Positions 15,429 through 25,854 of a stretch of 64,000 nt of DNA are shown one piece after another. Below the pieces are notes generated by a model. That model saw only the letters and a program-made list of their open reading frames with translations, was not told the DNA's origin and searched no databases. The position numbers and the translations under genes are program-made. The first letter of the stretch is position 1. Every line of letters starts with the position of its first letter. Location of the stretch: positions 1,736,001 through 1,800,000 of the forward strand of contig NZ_CP015243.1 of NCBI RefSeq assembly GCF_001648175.1, in the 5' to 3' direction. The stretch is from Halotalea alkalilenta. GTDB taxonomy: Bacteria; Pseudomonadota; Gammaproteobacteria; Pseudomonadales; Halomonadaceae.

Positions 15429-18400
15429 TCAGCCCTTGCCGTGCCTGGCGAGCAGTTCGCGCACCTGGGCCTGCTCCTGTGCATCCAGCGGAACCTGGTA
15501 TTCGAGCTTTGCGCCCAGGGCGCGCGCTATCGGCACGCCATCGCGATAGACGATCCGGTTGCCGGCGAGCGCAGGAACCCGTTCACCCGGCAGCAGGATA
15601 CCGACCAGATTGAGCGGGTCGGTGGCGCAGACCAGCTGCAGCGTACCCTCCTTGCCCCGATGCCGTGCCCGGCGCAGCGGTCCCACCGCTTCGGGCAGGG
15701 CGAACTGCTCACCGGACGTGCCATTGACGAAGCGCCCGCCGCGGATTTCGCCGCGCGCCTCCAATCGATGCAGCACGCGTAGCAGCTCCCGCCAGGGCGG
15801 CAGCCAATCGGCCTCGCGCTCGAGCAGCCGCCAGAACACTACGCCGTAGCGGCGCAGCAGCACGCGGACGAGATGCTCCAGGGCGTCGGCCGGATACGCC
15901 GGGTGCGCGGCGGGCGAGGCCGCCTCGCTCGGTGCTCGTCGCAGCAGCGCCCAGCGCCCGGCCTGCTCCATGGCGTGGGCCAGTGGGGAGCCTCGCGTGT
16001 GTCGGCCGTGGCGATGCGCCCGGGTGCGTCTCGGGGCGGGTGAGATCAGCACCCGCAGGCCGGCGAAGCCATCGGCATTGACCAGGCCCGCGCCGACCAG
16101 CTCCGCCAGTGCGTTTTCCAACTCGCTGCGCAGCAGCCGAGTCTGTGCCAAGAGCTCATCGAAGAACAGTGCGCCTTGGTGGCGCAGCACCTCGGCGACC
16201 CGTTCGGCGCGGGGCGAGGGCGCCACCTCCGGCACGCTTGCCGCCAGCGCGTCCCAGGTCGCAAGACGGCTTCGGGGCAGCAGCACGATCGGCGTCGCCC
16301 GCACTGGCCCACCGCCGGACCTGGGCCTGGCCGACTGACGCGCCGCTTGGCGTTTCCATACCACTCGTCCTGAGCGGCAGAGCTCATCGAGTCGATCCTC
16401 GCCATAGTCGATCAAGCGGGCCGGAAGAATGTCGCTCTCCCAGCTCGATGCCGCGGCCTGATATCCCTCGAGCTGCTCGACTATCGCGGCCAGCGCCTGG
16501 GTGCCCTGTCCTCGGGTGTCGGCGGAAAGACGCTGCCAGTCGAACAGGAAACGGATGAAATCAGCCGGCTCGACCGGTGCGATCTCGCGCCGCAGCCGTT
16601 TCAGTGTCAGGCGATGAATGCGCGCCAGCAGCTGGCGCTCGCACCACTGTTCATCGGTGGTGTGCGGATCGAAGCGCCCGCGCAGCGCGTAGCCCTGGGC
16701 TTCAAGCGTGGCCAGCGCCTGGGCTGCGCGGGCTGTCGACAGCGCCAGCGGGCGGGCCAGCTGGGCGAGGGTGACCGGGCCGCTGGCGCCGAGCCGCGCG
16801 CGGACCAGGGCGATCAGCGCCTGCTCGGCGCAGTGGCTCTGGTCGAACCCCGGCGGCGGCTCAAGACTCGGCTCGACCCTGGGGAGCCCGGCCGAGGTGG
16901 CATAGACCGCGCGCATTTCGTTCAGCCGTTCCACCGCGACCCACAGCCACTCACCTTCGGCGATGTTCACCCGGGCGGCGCGACCGCTGGCCGCCAGCGC
17001 GTCGAGCCAGGGCCGCCACTCGTCCGGCACCTCGCCGAGGTTGATCCCGGCGAGGCTGTTCAGCGCCTCGCTCATCTCATCGGCGTCGCGCACCCGCGGC
17101 CAGGCCTCCTCGCGCACCTCGGCGATCGCCGCTGGGTCGAGCGCGCCGAGATCGTCGGCGGACTCCGGATCGCTCCAGCGTCGCGCCAGCACCGCTTGGG
17201 TACGACGCTCCTCCAGCGGCGCGTCGTCGAGGAACGCATAGGGCTGCGCACCGAGCACCTCGGCGGCGAGCGGCGATGGCGCCGGCAGGTCGCGGGCGAT
17301 GAGCCGGATGTCGCCCGCCTCGATGCGCTCGAGCAGCTGGATCCAGCCGTGGCTGTCCATCGCCTCGTGCAGGCAGTCATCGAGGGTCTGCCTGACCAGC
17401 GGATGGTCGGGAATCTCCCGCTCGCCGACGATGTTCTCGACGCACGCCACCTGGTCGGGGAACACCGCCGCCAGCAGGTCGTCGCTTCTCATCCGCTGCA
17501 ATTGAGGCGCCACCTTGCGCCCGCCGGCCATGCGCGGCAGCGCCAGCGCGACGGTGGCGTTCCAGCGCCAGCGCACGCCGAACAGCGGTGCGTCGAGCAG
17601 CGCCTGAATGAGTAGCCCTTCGGCGCTCGCCGCGCGCAGGTAGTGCCATACGTCGTCCAACGCGAAGCTGTGGCTGGTGGAGAGCGACAGCACGATGGCG
17701 TCCTCGGTGGCTGCCGCCTGCAGCTCGAAGTCGAAGCCGCGGCAGAAGCGCTTGCGCAGCGCCAGCCCCCAGGCGCGGTTGATCCGGCTGCCGAAGGGCG
17801 AGTGGATGACCAACTGCATGCCGCCGGATTCGTCGAAGAAGCGTTCCATCACCAGGGTGCGCTGGGTCGGCAGCGCCCCCAGCGCCGCCTTGGCCACGGC
17901 GAGGTAGTCGACGATCTGCTGCGCTGCGGCCTGGTCGAGGCCCAGCTCGTCTTCGAGCCAGGCGATCGCCGGCGCGAGCCGGGAGGTGCCGTCGCAGCGC
18001 TGATCGCCCAGCCGCTGGTCGATCTCCTCGCGCAGCCGCGCCACGCCTGCCGAGAGTGCGTCGCTGCGCCCCGGAGCCTCGCCGATCCAGAACGGGATGT
18101 TCGGCGGCTGGCCGCGGGCGTCTTCGACCCTTACCCGGCCGGGTTCGATCTTGATGATCCGGTAGGAGGTGTTGCCGAGCTGGAAGATATCCCCGGGCAG
18201 GCTTTCCACCGCGAAGTCTTCGTTCACCGTGCCGATCGGGTGGCCGGTGGGTTCCAGCACTACGCTGTAGTCGCCGCTTTCGGGGATGGTGCCTCCGCTG
18301 GTCACCGCGACCAGCCTGCTCGCACGCCGGCCGCGCAGAGTGCGGGAGACACCGTCGCGGTGCAGATAGGCCGCGCGCGGGCCAAAGCGACCGCTGAAGC

Positions 18401-19817
18401 CCTGGGCGAGCATGCCGAGCAGCGCCTGGTAGCGCTCGGCGCTGAGTTCAGCATAGGGGCCGGCGCGGCGGATCAGCTCGAACAATTGATCCTCGTACCA
18501 CTCCTGGCAGGCGACCTCGGCGACGATCTGCTGCGCCAGCACGTCCAGCGGTGCCTGGGGAATCACCAGGGTGTCCAGCTCGCCGCGGCGCACGCAGTCG
18601 AGCAGCGCCGCGCATTCGATCAGGTCGTCACGCGAGGTCGGGAACAGCCGCCCGCGGGGGACCCCTGAGATCTGGTGGCCGGAGCGGCCGATGCGCTGGA
18701 GGAAGGCTGCGATCGAGCGCGGCGAGCCGAGCTGGCAGACCAGGTCGACCTCGCCGATGTCGATGCCGAGCTCGAGCGATGCGGTGGCGACCAAGAGGCG
18801 CAGCTCGCCGCGCTTGAGCCGCTGTTCGGCGTCGAGGCGCTGCTCGCGGGCGAGGCTGCCGTGGTGCGCGGCCACTGCGTCGTGGCCCAGGCGCTCGGAG
18901 AGGTGGCGCGCCGCGCGCTCGGCCATCCGTCGGGTATTGACGAAGACCAGGGTCGTGCGTTCGCCGCGCGCAAGCTCGGCGAGCCGGTCGTAGACCCGCT
19001 CCCACACATCGTTGGCCATTACCGCGGCCAGCGGTACCGGTGGCACCTCGATGGCGAGCTCGCGCCGGCGCGCATGGCCGATGTCGACGATCTCGCAGTC
19101 GCCATCTCCCGAGCGGCCGACCAAAAAGCGTGCTACCGCCTCGATCGGGTGCTGCGTCGCTGAGAGCCCGACGCGCGCGAGCGGTTGGCCGCACAGCGCC
19201 TGCAGCCGCTCGAGGCTCAGCGCAAGGTGGCTGCCACGCTTGGTGCCGGCGACGGCGTGGATCTCATCGACGATCACCGCCCGGGTGCTGGCGAGCATCC
19301 GCCGACCGGAGTCCGAACCAAGCAGCACATAGAGCGACTCAGGCGTGGTCACCAGGATATGCGGCGGGCGCTTGCGCATCGCTACGCGCTCGCGGCTCGG
19401 CGTGTCGCCGGTGCGCACCGCGGCGCGAATGGCGATCTCCGGCAGCCCGCGCGCGCGCAGCTCGTCGCGAATTCCGGCCAGCGGCGCTTCCAGGTTGAGC
19501 TGGATATCGTTGGACAGCGCCTTGAGCGGCGAGACGTAGACCACCGTGGTCTGGTCGGGCAGCTCGCCACCGGCGGCCAGGCCCTGGCGGACCAGCTCAT
19601 CGATCGCGGCGAGAAACGCAGTCAGCGTCTTGCCCGAGCCGGTGGGCGCCGCCACCAGCGTATGACGCCCAGCGCGGATCGAAGGCCAGGCCGCGACCTG
19701 CGCCGCGGTCGGGTGCTCGAAGGCACGCCTGAACCAGCCGGCCACCGCCGGGTGGAAGGCGTCGAGCACGGCATCCGACGCCACCGTGGGCGTGGAAGGG
19801 GAGGGAGAGCGGTCCAT
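15429..19817 (-). CDS. lhr: Large ATP-dependent helicase Lhr
   Basis: A 1462-residue superfamily 2 helicase. The N-terminal core has motif I APTGSGKTLTAFLAA (about residue 57), motif II DEIHAVAGTKRG (about 186), motif III GLSATQHP, and in the second RecA domain FVNTRRMAERAARHL and RIGRSGHQ (motif VI). The long C-terminal part is the Lhr-specific region, with a winged-helix/beta-sheet bundle and C-terminal DUF4145-independent extension. Lhr proteins of this length are widespread in proteobacteria and actinobacteria and act on branched DNA or RNA:DNA hybrids in repair. It is divergent from phnC with 208 bases between the starts. The frame is intact, with no sign of IS damage. Confidence 0.93.
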   Translation of the reverse strand: MDRSPSPSTPTVASDAVLDAFHPAVAGWFRRAFEHPTAAQVAAWPSIRAGRHTLVAAPTGSGKTLTAFLAAIDELVRQGLAAGGELPDQTTVVYVSPLKALSNDIQLNLEAPLAGIRDELRARGLPEIAIRAAVRTGDTPSRERVAMRKRPPHILVTTPESLYVLLGSDSGRRMLASTRAVIVDEIHAVAGTKRGSHLALSLERLQALCGQPLARVGLSATQHPIEAVARFLVGRSGDGDCEIVDIGHARRRELAIEVPPVPLAAVMANDVWERVYDRLAELARGERTTLVFVNTRRMAERAARHLSERLGHDAVAAHHGSLAREQRLDAEQRLKRGELRLLVATASLELGIDIGEVDLVCQLGSPRSIAAFLQRIGRSGHQISGVPRGRLFPTSRDDLIECAALLDCVRRGELDTLVIPQAPLDVLAQQIVAEVACQEWYEDQLFELIRRAGPYAELSAERYQALLGMLAQGFSGRFGPRAAYLHRDGVSRTLRGRRASRLVAVTSGGTIPESGDYSVVLEPTGHPIGTVNEDFAVESLPGDIFQLGNTSYRIIKIEPGRVRVEDARGQPPNIPFWIGEAPGRSDALSAGVARLREEIDQRLGDQRCDGTSRLAPAIAWLEDELGLDQAAAQQIVDYLAVAKAALGALPTQRTLVMERFFDESGGMQLVIHSPFGSRINRAWGLALRKRFCRGFDFELQAAATEDAIVLSLSTSHSFALDDVWHYLRAASAEGLLIQALLDAPLFGVRWRWNATVALALPRMAGGRKVAPQLQRMRSDDLLAAVFPDQVACVENIVGEREIPDHPLVRQTLDDCLHEAMDSHGWIQLLERIEAGDIRLIARDLPAPSPLAAEVLGAQPYAFLDDAPLEERRTQAVLARRWSDPESADDLGALDPAAIAEVREEAWPRVRDADEMSEALNSLAGINLGEVPDEWRPWLDALAASGRAARVNIAEGEWLWVAVERLNEMRAVYATSAGLPRVEPSLEPPPGFDQSHCAEQALIALVRARLGASGPVTLAQLARPLALSTARAAQALATLEAQGYALRGRFDPHTTDEQWCERQLLARIHRLTLKRLRREIAPVEPADFIRFLFDWQRLSADTRGQGTQALAAIVEQLEGYQAAASSWESDILPARLIDYGEDRLDELCRSGRVVWKRQAARQSARPRSGGGPVRATPIVLLPRSRLATWDALAASVPEVAPSPRAERVAEVLRHQGALFFDELLAQTRLLRSELENALAELVGAGLVNADGFAGLRVLISPAPRRTRAHRHGRHTRGSPLAHAMEQAGRWALLRRAPSEAASPAAHPAYPADALEHLVRVLLRRYGVVFWRLLEREADWLPPWRELLRVLHRLEARGEIRGGRFVNGTSGEQFALPEAVGPLRRARHRGKEGTLQLVCATDPLNLVGILLPGERVPALAGNRIVYRDGVPIARALGAKLEYQVPLDAQEQAQVRELLARHGKG

Positions 19818-20025
19818 CCAAGCAATATGGCGGCTCGGCGGCGGGAAACAAGCGCATCGTGTCGCCTTGCGCCGTCGGTTCGAAGCGAAACCGACATCGA
19901 ATGTTCACTTCCTCGCCATCGTCTAGACAAGTGGGGGTCACATCCGTCGCGCAGACTCTCGTCATCGAACGAGCCGTGGATCGATACCTCTCCACCGCTG
20001 GTTTCCATCGATGAGGACGCGAGTC

Positions 20026-20865
20026 ATGACACCGGTGATCAAAGTCTCAATGCTGAGCAAGACCTTCGGCGCACGCCGTGTACTCGACCAGATCGGCTTC
20101 GAGGTGGCGCCGGGCGAACGGGTGGCGTTGATCGGGCCCTCCGGCGCGGGTAAGTCGACGCTGCTGCGCCAGCTGGTTGGGCTGAGCCATCCCGATCGCG
20201 GCAGCCCGGCACGGGTCGAGGTGCTTGGCCGCGCGCTTTCGCGCGCGGGCCGGGTGCGGCGCGGCTCCCGGGCCGAGCGGCTGCGCACCGGCTACATCTT
20301 CCAGCAGTTCAATCTGGCCGGGCGGCTGAACGTACTGACCAACGTGCTGATTGGTCGGCTCGGGGCGATGCCGCGAATGCGTGCGCTGTGCGGGTGGTTC
20401 TGCGCCGATGAGCGGCGCATGGCGCTCGACGCACTGGCGCGGGTCGGCATCGATCACCTCGCCGGCCAGCGCGCCAACACCCTTTCCGGCGGACAGATGC
20501 AGCGTGTCGCGATCGCTCGCGCGCTGGTCCAGGACGCCGAGCTGATCCTCGCCGACGAGCCGATCGCCTCGCTCGATCCGAGAGCCGCGCGCGAGGTGAT
20601 GGAAATCCTCGAACGAGTCAGCCGCGAGGATGGACGCACGCTCCTGGTCTCGCTGCATCAGGTCGACTACGCCCGGCGTCACTGCGAGCGGGCGATCGCG
20701 CTCAAGGATGGGCGGCTCTACTTCGACGGGCCGATCGGGGAGCTCACCGACGACCGGCTCGAAAGCCTCTACGACAACCTCGCGCTCGATGCCATCGGTG
20801 TCGAGCGCGATGCGCGCCGTCGCGCGCTGGACGTGCCGGGCGGCATGCTCGGCGCCACCGGCTGA
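20026..20865 (+). CDS. phnC: Phosphonate ABC transporter ATP-binding protein PhnC
   Basis: A 279-residue ABC ATPase. Walker A is [11 protein letters not shown], the Q-loop region is YIFQQFNL, the signature is [17 protein letters not shown], Walker B is [12 protein letters not shown], and the switch is SLHQVD. This switch and the [17 protein letters not shown] stretch are typical for PhnC. It is the first gene of the C-P lyase operon, 40 bases before phnD. The start at 20026 is preferred because GAGGA lies 7 bases upstream; the ATG at 20011 has no ribosome binding site. It powers import of phosphonates with PhnD and PhnE. Confidence 0.95.
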   Translation: MTPVIKVSMLSKTFGARRVLDQIGFEVAPGERVALIGPSGAGKSTLLRQLVGLSHPDRGSPARVEVLGRALSRAGRVRRGSRAERLRTGYIFQQFNLAGRLNVLTNVLIGRLGAMPRMRALCGWFCADERRMALDALARVGIDHLAGQRANTLSGGQMQRVAIARALVQDAELILADEPIASLDPRAAREVMEILERVSREDGRTLLVSLHQVDYARRHCERAIALKDGRLYFDGPIGELTDDRLESLYDNLALDAIGVERDARRRALDVPGGMLGATG

Positions 20866-20905
20866 CTTCCCATCGATCCTCGTCCGATCCAACGGAGAAC
20901 CGATC

Positions 20906-21937
20906 ATGAAACTTGCCGCCAGGCTTCGCACTCCACTGCTGCTGCTGGGAATGGGCATCTCCTCGGTCGCGTCGTTCCAGACCCAGGCCGCGGAGACGAT
21001 CAATTTCGGCATCATCTCCACCGAGTCGAGCCAGAACCTCGCCCAGGTCTGGCAGCCGTTCCTCGACGACATGTCGCGTGAGCTCGGCGTCGAGGTGAAG
21101 CCGTTCTTCGCCACCGACTACGCGGCGGTGATCCAGGCGATGCGTTTCAACCAGATCGATCTGGCCTGGTACGGCAACAAGTCGGCGATGGAGGCGGTCG
21201 ATCGCGCCGGTGGCGAGGTCTTCGTCCAGACCACCGCCGCCAACGGCGACCCGGGCTATTGGAGCCTGATGATCGTCAATCAGGATGCGCCCTACCAGGA
21301 TATCGACCAGGTGCTCGCCGACGCCGACAAGCTGACCTTCGGCAACGGCGACCCGAATTCGACCTCGGGCTACCTGGTACCGGGCTACTACGTCTTCGCC
21401 CAGCGCAACGTCGATCCGAGCACCGCATTCAGGCGCACCCTCAACACCAATCACGAGACCAACGCGCTGTCGGTGGCCAATGGCCAGGTCGACGTGGCGA
21501 CCTTCAACACCGAGGGCATGGAGCGGCTCAAGCAGGTCAACCCCACCGCCGCGGCCCGACTGCGCGAGGTGTGGCGTTCGCCGCTGATCCCCTCCGATCC
21601 GCTGGTCTGGCGCAAGAACCTCGACGACGAAGAGAAGGAGAAACTGCGCGCGTTCTTCCTCGATTACGGCACCACCGCCGAGCAGCAGCAGATACTCGCC
21701 GACCTGCAGTGGGGGCGCTTCCAGCCTTCCGATGACGACCAGCTGCTGCCGATCCGCCAGCTGGAGCTGTTCCGCGAGCGTACCCAGCTGGCCGCCCGCG
21801 ACGATGGCGACGGCGAGGCCAGGCGCGCTCGGCTGGCGGAGATCGACGCCCAGCTGGAGCAGATCGAGCAGCGTATCGAGACCCGCAGCGCGCAGGCCGG
21901 AAGCACGCAGGCACCGCCGCTCGCCGCTGCGCAGTGA
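20906..21937 (+). CDS. phnD: Phosphonate-binding periplasmic protein PhnD
   Basis: A 343-residue binding protein. The N-terminus is a Sec signal ([22 protein letters not shown], cleavage near TQAAE). The mature part begins [14 protein letters not shown] and has the PhnD-typical [27 protein letters not shown] and [15 protein letters not shown] segments. The ATG at 20906 has GGAG 9 bases upstream. The C-terminal 50 residues are Arg/Glu/Gln-rich and look like a short coiled coil, longer than in E. coli PhnD. It captures phosphonates for the PhnCE channel. Confidence 0.95.
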   Translation: MKLAARLRTPLLLLGMGISSVASFQTQAAETINFGIISTESSQNLAQVWQPFLDDMSRELGVEVKPFFATDYAAVIQAMRFNQIDLAWYGNKSAMEAVDRAGGEVFVQTTAANGDPGYWSLMIVNQDAPYQDIDQVLADADKLTFGNGDPNSTSGYLVPGYYVFAQRNVDPSTAFRRTLNTNHETNALSVANGQVDVATFNTEGMERLKQVNPTAAARLREVWRSPLIPSDPLVWRKNLDDEEKEKLRAFFLDYGTTAEQQQILADLQWGRFQPSDDDQLLPIRQLELFRERTQLAARDDGDGEARRARLAEIDAQLEQIEQRIETRSAQAGSTQAPPLAAAQ

Positions 21938-21993
21938 AGACTTCGCGCGCGGCCGCACCCGCGCGCTTCGACCGACGCATGGAAGGACCAAGC

Positions 21994-22791
21994 ATGACTC
22001 CGACCGCTTCCCCCGTGCCGGCCCTTGGCGGCAAGCGCAGCGTCAAGACCCTGTTGCTGTGGACCGTGATGCTGCTGGTGCTCGCCTGGGCTTGGCAAGG
22101 CGCCGAGATGGCGCCGCTGCTGCTGGTCGAAAACGCCGGCAACATGGCAATCCTCGCCAGCGAGTTCTTTCCACCGGCGACCGGTGGCCTGTGGCACTAC
22201 ATCGATCTGATGATCGTCACCGTGCAGATCGCGATCTGGGGCACGGCTCTGGCGATCATCTGTGCGGTGCCCTGCGGCCTGCTCTCCTCGGAAAACCTCA
22301 CCCCTTGGTGGATCCACCAGCCGGTGCGCCGGCTGATGGACGCCGCGCGTTCGATCAACGAACTGGTGTTCGCGATGCTCTTCGTCGTCGCCGTCGCCGT
22401 CGGCCTCGGGCCGTTCGCCGGCACGCTGGCGCTGTTCGTCCATACCACCGGGGTGCTGGCCAAGCTGTTCTCCGAAGCGGTCGAGGCCTCGGAGCCCGGA
22501 CCGATGGAGGGCGTGCGGGTCACCGGCGCGGGGCGGATCGAGGAGATCCTGTTCGGTTTGATTCCCCAGGTGCTGCCGCTTTGGATCTCGGTGAGCCTCT
22601 ATCGCTTCGAGTCGAACATCCGCTCGGCCACGGTGCTCGGCATGGTCGGCGGTGGCGGCATCGGCGTGGCGCTGTGGGAGACCCTGCGCGGTTTCCAGTA
22701 CGCCGAGACTGCGACCGTGATGCTGGTGATCATCGTCGCGGTGAGCCTGCTCGATATCGCCTCCCAACGGCTGCGCAAGCGCTTCGTCTGA
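21994..22791 (+). CDS. phnE: Phosphonate ABC transporter permease PhnE
   Basis: A 265-residue inner-membrane permease. The first membrane segment is [18 protein letters not shown], with about five more, and the ABC permease EAA-type loop is at [19 protein letters not shown]. The stretches [18 protein letters not shown] and [14 protein letters not shown] are typical of PhnE. The start at 21994 follows GGAAGGA by 6 bases; the ATG at 21979 is an alternative. Only one phnE gene is present, and it is intact. Confidence 0.95.
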   Translation: MTPTASPVPALGGKRSVKTLLLWTVMLLVLAWAWQGAEMAPLLLVENAGNMAILASEFFPPATGGLWHYIDLMIVTVQIAIWGTALAIICAVPCGLLSSENLTPWWIHQPVRRLMDAARSINELVFAMLFVVAVAVGLGPFAGTLALFVHTTGVLAKLFSEAVEASEPGPMEGVRVTGAGRIEEILFGLIPQVLPLWISVSLYRFESNIRSATVLGMVGGGGIGVALWETLRGFQYAETATVMLVIIVAVSLLDIASQRLRKRFV

Positions 22792-22830
22792 AGCGCTTTT
22801 CATTCTCCCATCCTCTCCGATGGAGTGCGG

Positions 22831-23589
22831 ATGTCTAGACAACTCGCCGCCGCCCCGATGTATCGACGGCTCGCCGAGACCCTGGCCGACGAACTTCGCG
22901 CGGGCTGTCACGGGCGCGAATGGCTGCCCACCGAACAGGCCCTGGCCGCGCGCTTCGCGGTCAACCGCCATACCGTGCGACGGGCGCTCGACGAGCTGGC
23001 GCGAGCCGGCCTGGTCAGCCGCCACCAGGGGCTCGGCACCCGGATCGTCGATCGCCATATCGACTATGCGGTGACCCGCAGCAGCAAGGTCTCGCGCAAT
23101 CTCGCCGAGCTCGGGCTGGTCGCCGAGACCCTCTGCCTGGACCAGCGGCTGGTCGTTGCGCCCGAGGCCGTCGCGCGGCGCTTCAGCGTCGATGGCGTGA
23201 CGCCGGACGAACTGCTCCGCGTCGATACCCTGCGGCTCAGCGAGGGCGCGCCGCTCTTGCGCTTGCGCCACTGGTTCGATCCCGCCTGGGTGCCCGATTG
23301 GTGCGCGTACTATCGCGGCGGCTCGACCCGGGCGCTGCTCGCCCGGCGCTACGGCCTGCGTCTTGCCCGCCGCCGGGTGCGGATCGAGGCCTGTCTCGCC
23401 GATGGCGAAGACGCGCTGCTGCTGCGCTGCGCCAAGGGCGCGCCGCTGCTTTCGCTGGCAAGCGACAACCATGAGCCCGGCGGTCGGCTGGTCGAGCACT
23501 CGGTCTCCCGTGGCCGCGCCGACCGACTCGCCTATCGCTTCGATTTCTCCCCTTCGCAACACGGCGACGACGCCGAGGAGCTTCGATGA
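22831..23589 (+). CDS. phnF: GntR-family transcriptional regulator PhnF
   Basis: A 252-residue regulator. The N-terminal winged helix has MYRRLAETLADELRAG and the recognition region LAARFAVNRHTVRRALDELARAGLVSRHQGLGT. The C-terminal UTRA (ligand-binding) domain follows. The ATG at 22831 has GGAG 5 bases upstream. It lies between phnE and phnG, as in E. coli, and overlaps phnG by ATGA. PhnF proteins are repressors of phosphonate operons in several bacteria; here an autoregulatory role is likely but not shown. No operator could be read with confidence. Confidence 0.93.
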   Translation: MSRQLAAAPMYRRLAETLADELRAGCHGREWLPTEQALAARFAVNRHTVRRALDELARAGLVSRHQGLGTRIVDRHIDYAVTRSSKVSRNLAELGLVAETLCLDQRLVVAPEAVARRFSVDGVTPDELLRVDTLRLSEGAPLLRLRHWFDPAWVPDWCAYYRGGSTRALLARRYGLRLARRRVRIEACLADGEDALLLRCAKGAPLLSLASDNHEPGGRLVEHSVSRGRADRLAYRFDFSPSQHGDDAEELR

Positions 23590-24065
23590 GTGATGATCCC
23601 CAGGGCAGCGCGGCGCGCGCCCAGCGCCAGCGCCTGATGGCGCTGACCCCTTATCCCGCCTTGCGCGAGGCTTGGCGAGCGCTGGACATCGATCCGGTGC
23701 ATCGCCGCGTGCGTGGTCCCGAGAGCGGTATGGCAATGGTGCGCGGCCGCGTCGGCGGCGAGGGCCGTGCGTTCAATCTGGGCGAGATGACCATGTGCCG
23801 CGCCAGCGTCGCGCTGGATGACGAGGCTGGCGACGCCGCGCTTGGCCATGCCTGGCTCGCCGGGCGCGATCATCGCCAGGTCGAGCTGATGGCGCTGATC
23901 GATGCCTGCGCCCAGCGCCCCACCCTTGCCGCGCGGATCGAACGCGAGTTGATGGCACCGCTGGCCGCGGCCCTGGCACGCAGGCGTGAGCTCGAGTCCC
24001 GCAAGGTGGCGGCGACCCGGGTCGAATTCTTCACCTTGGCGAGAACTTCAACGAGAGGAGAGTGA
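23586..24065 (+). CDS. phnG: C-P lyase core subunit PhnG
   Basis: A 159-residue protein that forms the C-P lyase core with PhnH, PhnI and PhnJ. The stretches RQRLMALTPYPALREAW, GMAMVRGRVGGEGRAFNLGEMTMCRASVAL and DEAGDAALGHAWLAGRDHRQVEL are recognisable PhnG segments. It overlaps phnF by ATGA and meets phnH at GTGA/ATG. Together with PhnI it catalyses the transfer of phosphonate to ATP in place of adenine. No anomalies are seen. Confidence 0.94.
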   Translation: MSDDPQGSAARAQRQRLMALTPYPALREAWRALDIDPVHRRVRGPESGMAMVRGRVGGEGRAFNLGEMTMCRASVALDDEAGDAALGHAWLAGRDHRQVELMALIDACAQRPTLAARIERELMAPLAAALARRRELESRKVAATRVEFFTLARTSTRGE

Positions 24066-24067
24066 GC

Positions 24068-24688
24068 ATGCTCTGGCATCCATTCAGCGACCCGGTCCAC
24101 GACGCCCAGCGACACTTCCGCCAGCTGCTCGCGGCGATGGCCGAGCCCGGTCTGCCGCAGCAGACCGGGCCGGCCACGCCGCGACCCCAAGGGGCGATTG
24201 GCGCCGCCGCTTGGGCGACGCTTTTGACCCTTTGCGATCTCGACACTCCGGTATGGATCGATCCTCGCCTCGAAGGCGATGGCCTGCGTGAGTCGCTCTC
24301 CTTCCACACCGGCTGTGCATTGTGCGATACGCCTGCGTGCGCGGCATTCCTGCTGCTCGCGGCCGAGAGCCTCGAGGAGGCTGTCTTGGTCGAGCGCTTT
24401 TCTATCGGTACCGATCTCGAGCCGGAGCACAGTGCGACGCTGATCGTCGAGGTCGAGTCGCTGAATGGCGCGGAGAGTGGAAAAGGCGACTGGCGCTTGA
24501 GCGGTCCCGGCATCGCTGGACAGCGCGCGATCTCGGTCGGTGGCGGGGTCGCGCTGGCGCGGCTGCTGGCCGCCAACCGAGCCCACTTTCCTCGCGGGCT
24601 CGACGCGATCCTCTGTGCCGGTGGGGGATTCACCGCGATACCGCGCAGTACTCGCATCGAAAGCGCGAGCTTGCGGGAGGTGGCCTGA
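24068..24688 (+). CDS. phnH: C-P lyase core subunit PhnH
   Basis: A 206-residue protein beginning LWHPFSDPVHDAQRHFRQLLAAMAEPG, the conserved N-terminus of PhnH (a PLP-transferase-like fold without PLP). Other family stretches are LCDLDTPVWID, FHTGCALCDTPACA and GPGIAGQR. GAGAGGAG lies just upstream. The ATG at 24068 is chosen, but the GTG at 24062, which overlaps the phnG stop, is possible. The stop overlaps the phnI start by one base (TGATG). Confidence 0.94.
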   Translation: MLWHPFSDPVHDAQRHFRQLLAAMAEPGLPQQTGPATPRPQGAIGAAAWATLLTLCDLDTPVWIDPRLEGDGLRESLSFHTGCALCDTPACAAFLLLAAESLEEAVLVERFSIGTDLEPEHSATLIVEVESLNGAESGKGDWRLSGPGIAGQRAISVGGGVALARLLAANRAHFPRGLDAILCAGGGFTAIPRSTRIESASLREVA

Positions 24689-25854
24689 TGTACGTCGCGG
24701 TCAAGGGAGGAGAGTGTGCGATCGACAATGCCCATCGGCTGCTCGCCGATCGGCGCAGGGGCGATCGGGATCGCGCCGAACTGGAGGTCGGGCAGATCCG
24801 CGAGCAGCTGGGGCTTGCGGTCGACCGGGTGATGGCGGAAGCCTCGCTGTTCGACCCCGAGCTCGCCGCGCTGGCGCTCAAGCAGGCCAGCGGTGATCTC
24901 ACCGAGGCGGTGCTGCTGCTGCGGGCCTATCGCACCACGCTGCCGCGCTTCGCCGTCACCCGAGCGCTGGATAGCGGGGCGATGCGGATCGAGCGCCGGG
25001 TCAGCGCGACGTTCAAGGAGCTTCCCGGTGGCCAGGTACTCGGCCCGACCTACGACTATACCCACCGGTTGCTCGATTTCATCGCGCTGGCCGGCGGCCA
25101 GCCGCCGCCGGCGCCGGTGCTCGCCGAGGCCGCGCTCGAGCCCTGCCCGTCGCTGCTCGGTCTGCTCGACGAGGAGGGGCTGATCGAACGCGAGCATGAC
25201 GATGGCGCGGAGCCTTTCGATATCACTCGTGCACCGGTCGACTTCCCTCCCGAGCGCTCCGCCCGGCTGCAGATGCTGGCGCGTGCCGACGAGGGCTACC
25301 TGCTCGCGCTCAGCTACTCGACCCAGCGCGGCTATGGGCGCACCCATCCGTTCGCCGGCGAGATCCGCATCGGCGCGGTGGAGATCGAGATCGAGGTCGA
25401 TGAGTGGGGGGAGGAGGGCGGGGCGACCGCGGTGACGCTGGGCGAGATCGTGCTCAGCGAATGCCAGATGATCAATCAGTTCACCGGCGGAGAGGGCGAG
25501 CATGCTGGGCCTGCGCGCTTCACCCGTGGCTACGGGCTGAGCTTCGGGCGTGGCGAGCGCAAGGCGATGGCGATGGCGCTGGTCGATCGTGCACTGCGCG
25601 CCGAGGAGCTCGGCGAGCCGCTGAGCTCGCCGGCGCAGCAGGCCGAGTTCGTCCTTGCCCATGCCGACAGCGTCGACGCCGCCGGTTTCGTCTCGCACCT
25701 GAAGCTGCCGCACTACGTCGATTTCCAGTCCGAGCTCGAACTGCTGCGCCGCCTGCGCCAGCGATTCGAGCGGCGTCACGAGGGCGCGTTTGCGAACGAA
25801 GCCGATCAGCGCTGCGATGCACTGGCGCAACAGCACAACGGAGACCCGCGATGA
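24688..25854 (+). CDS. phnI: C-P lyase core subunit PhnI
   Basis: A 388-residue protein, the usual length. It starts MYVAVKGGECAIDNAHRLL, the diagnostic N-terminus of PhnI. Further conserved parts are GPTYDYTHRLLDF, YLLALSYSTQRGYGRTHPFAGEIR and HADSVDAAGFVSHLKLPHYVDFQ. PhnI is the nucleosidase/transferase that swaps adenine of ATP for phosphonate, helped by PhnG, PhnH and PhnL. The gene overlaps phnH by one base and phnJ by four (ATGA), so translation is coupled. Confidence 0.95.
   Translation: MYVAVKGGECAIDNAHRLLADRRRGDRDRAELEVGQIREQLGLAVDRVMAEASLFDPELAALALKQASGDLTEAVLLLRAYRTTLPRFAVTRALDSGAMRIERRVSATFKELPGGQVLGPTYDYTHRLLDFIALAGGQPPPAPVLAEAALEPCPSLLGLLDEEGLIEREHDDGAEPFDITRAPVDFPPERSARLQMLARADEGYLLALSYSTQRGYGRTHPFAGEIRIGAVEIEIEVDEWGEEGGATAVTLGEIVLSECQMINQFTGGEGEHAGPARFTRGYGLSFGRGERKAMAMALVDRALRAEELGEPLSSPAQQAEFVLAHADSVDAAGFVSHLKLPHYVDFQSELELLRRLRQRFERRHEGAFANEADQRCDALAQQHNGDPR

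Noticed and set aside
19818..20025. Pho box upstream of phnC
   Set aside because: Short pieces such as CTCGTCAT are present, but no two properly spaced CTGTCAT-like repeats could be read.
21664..23736. Long minus-strand open frame (690 codons) across phnD-phnF
   Set aside because: The plus-strand phn genes explain this stretch completely; the antisense product is His/Arg/Gly-rich filler.
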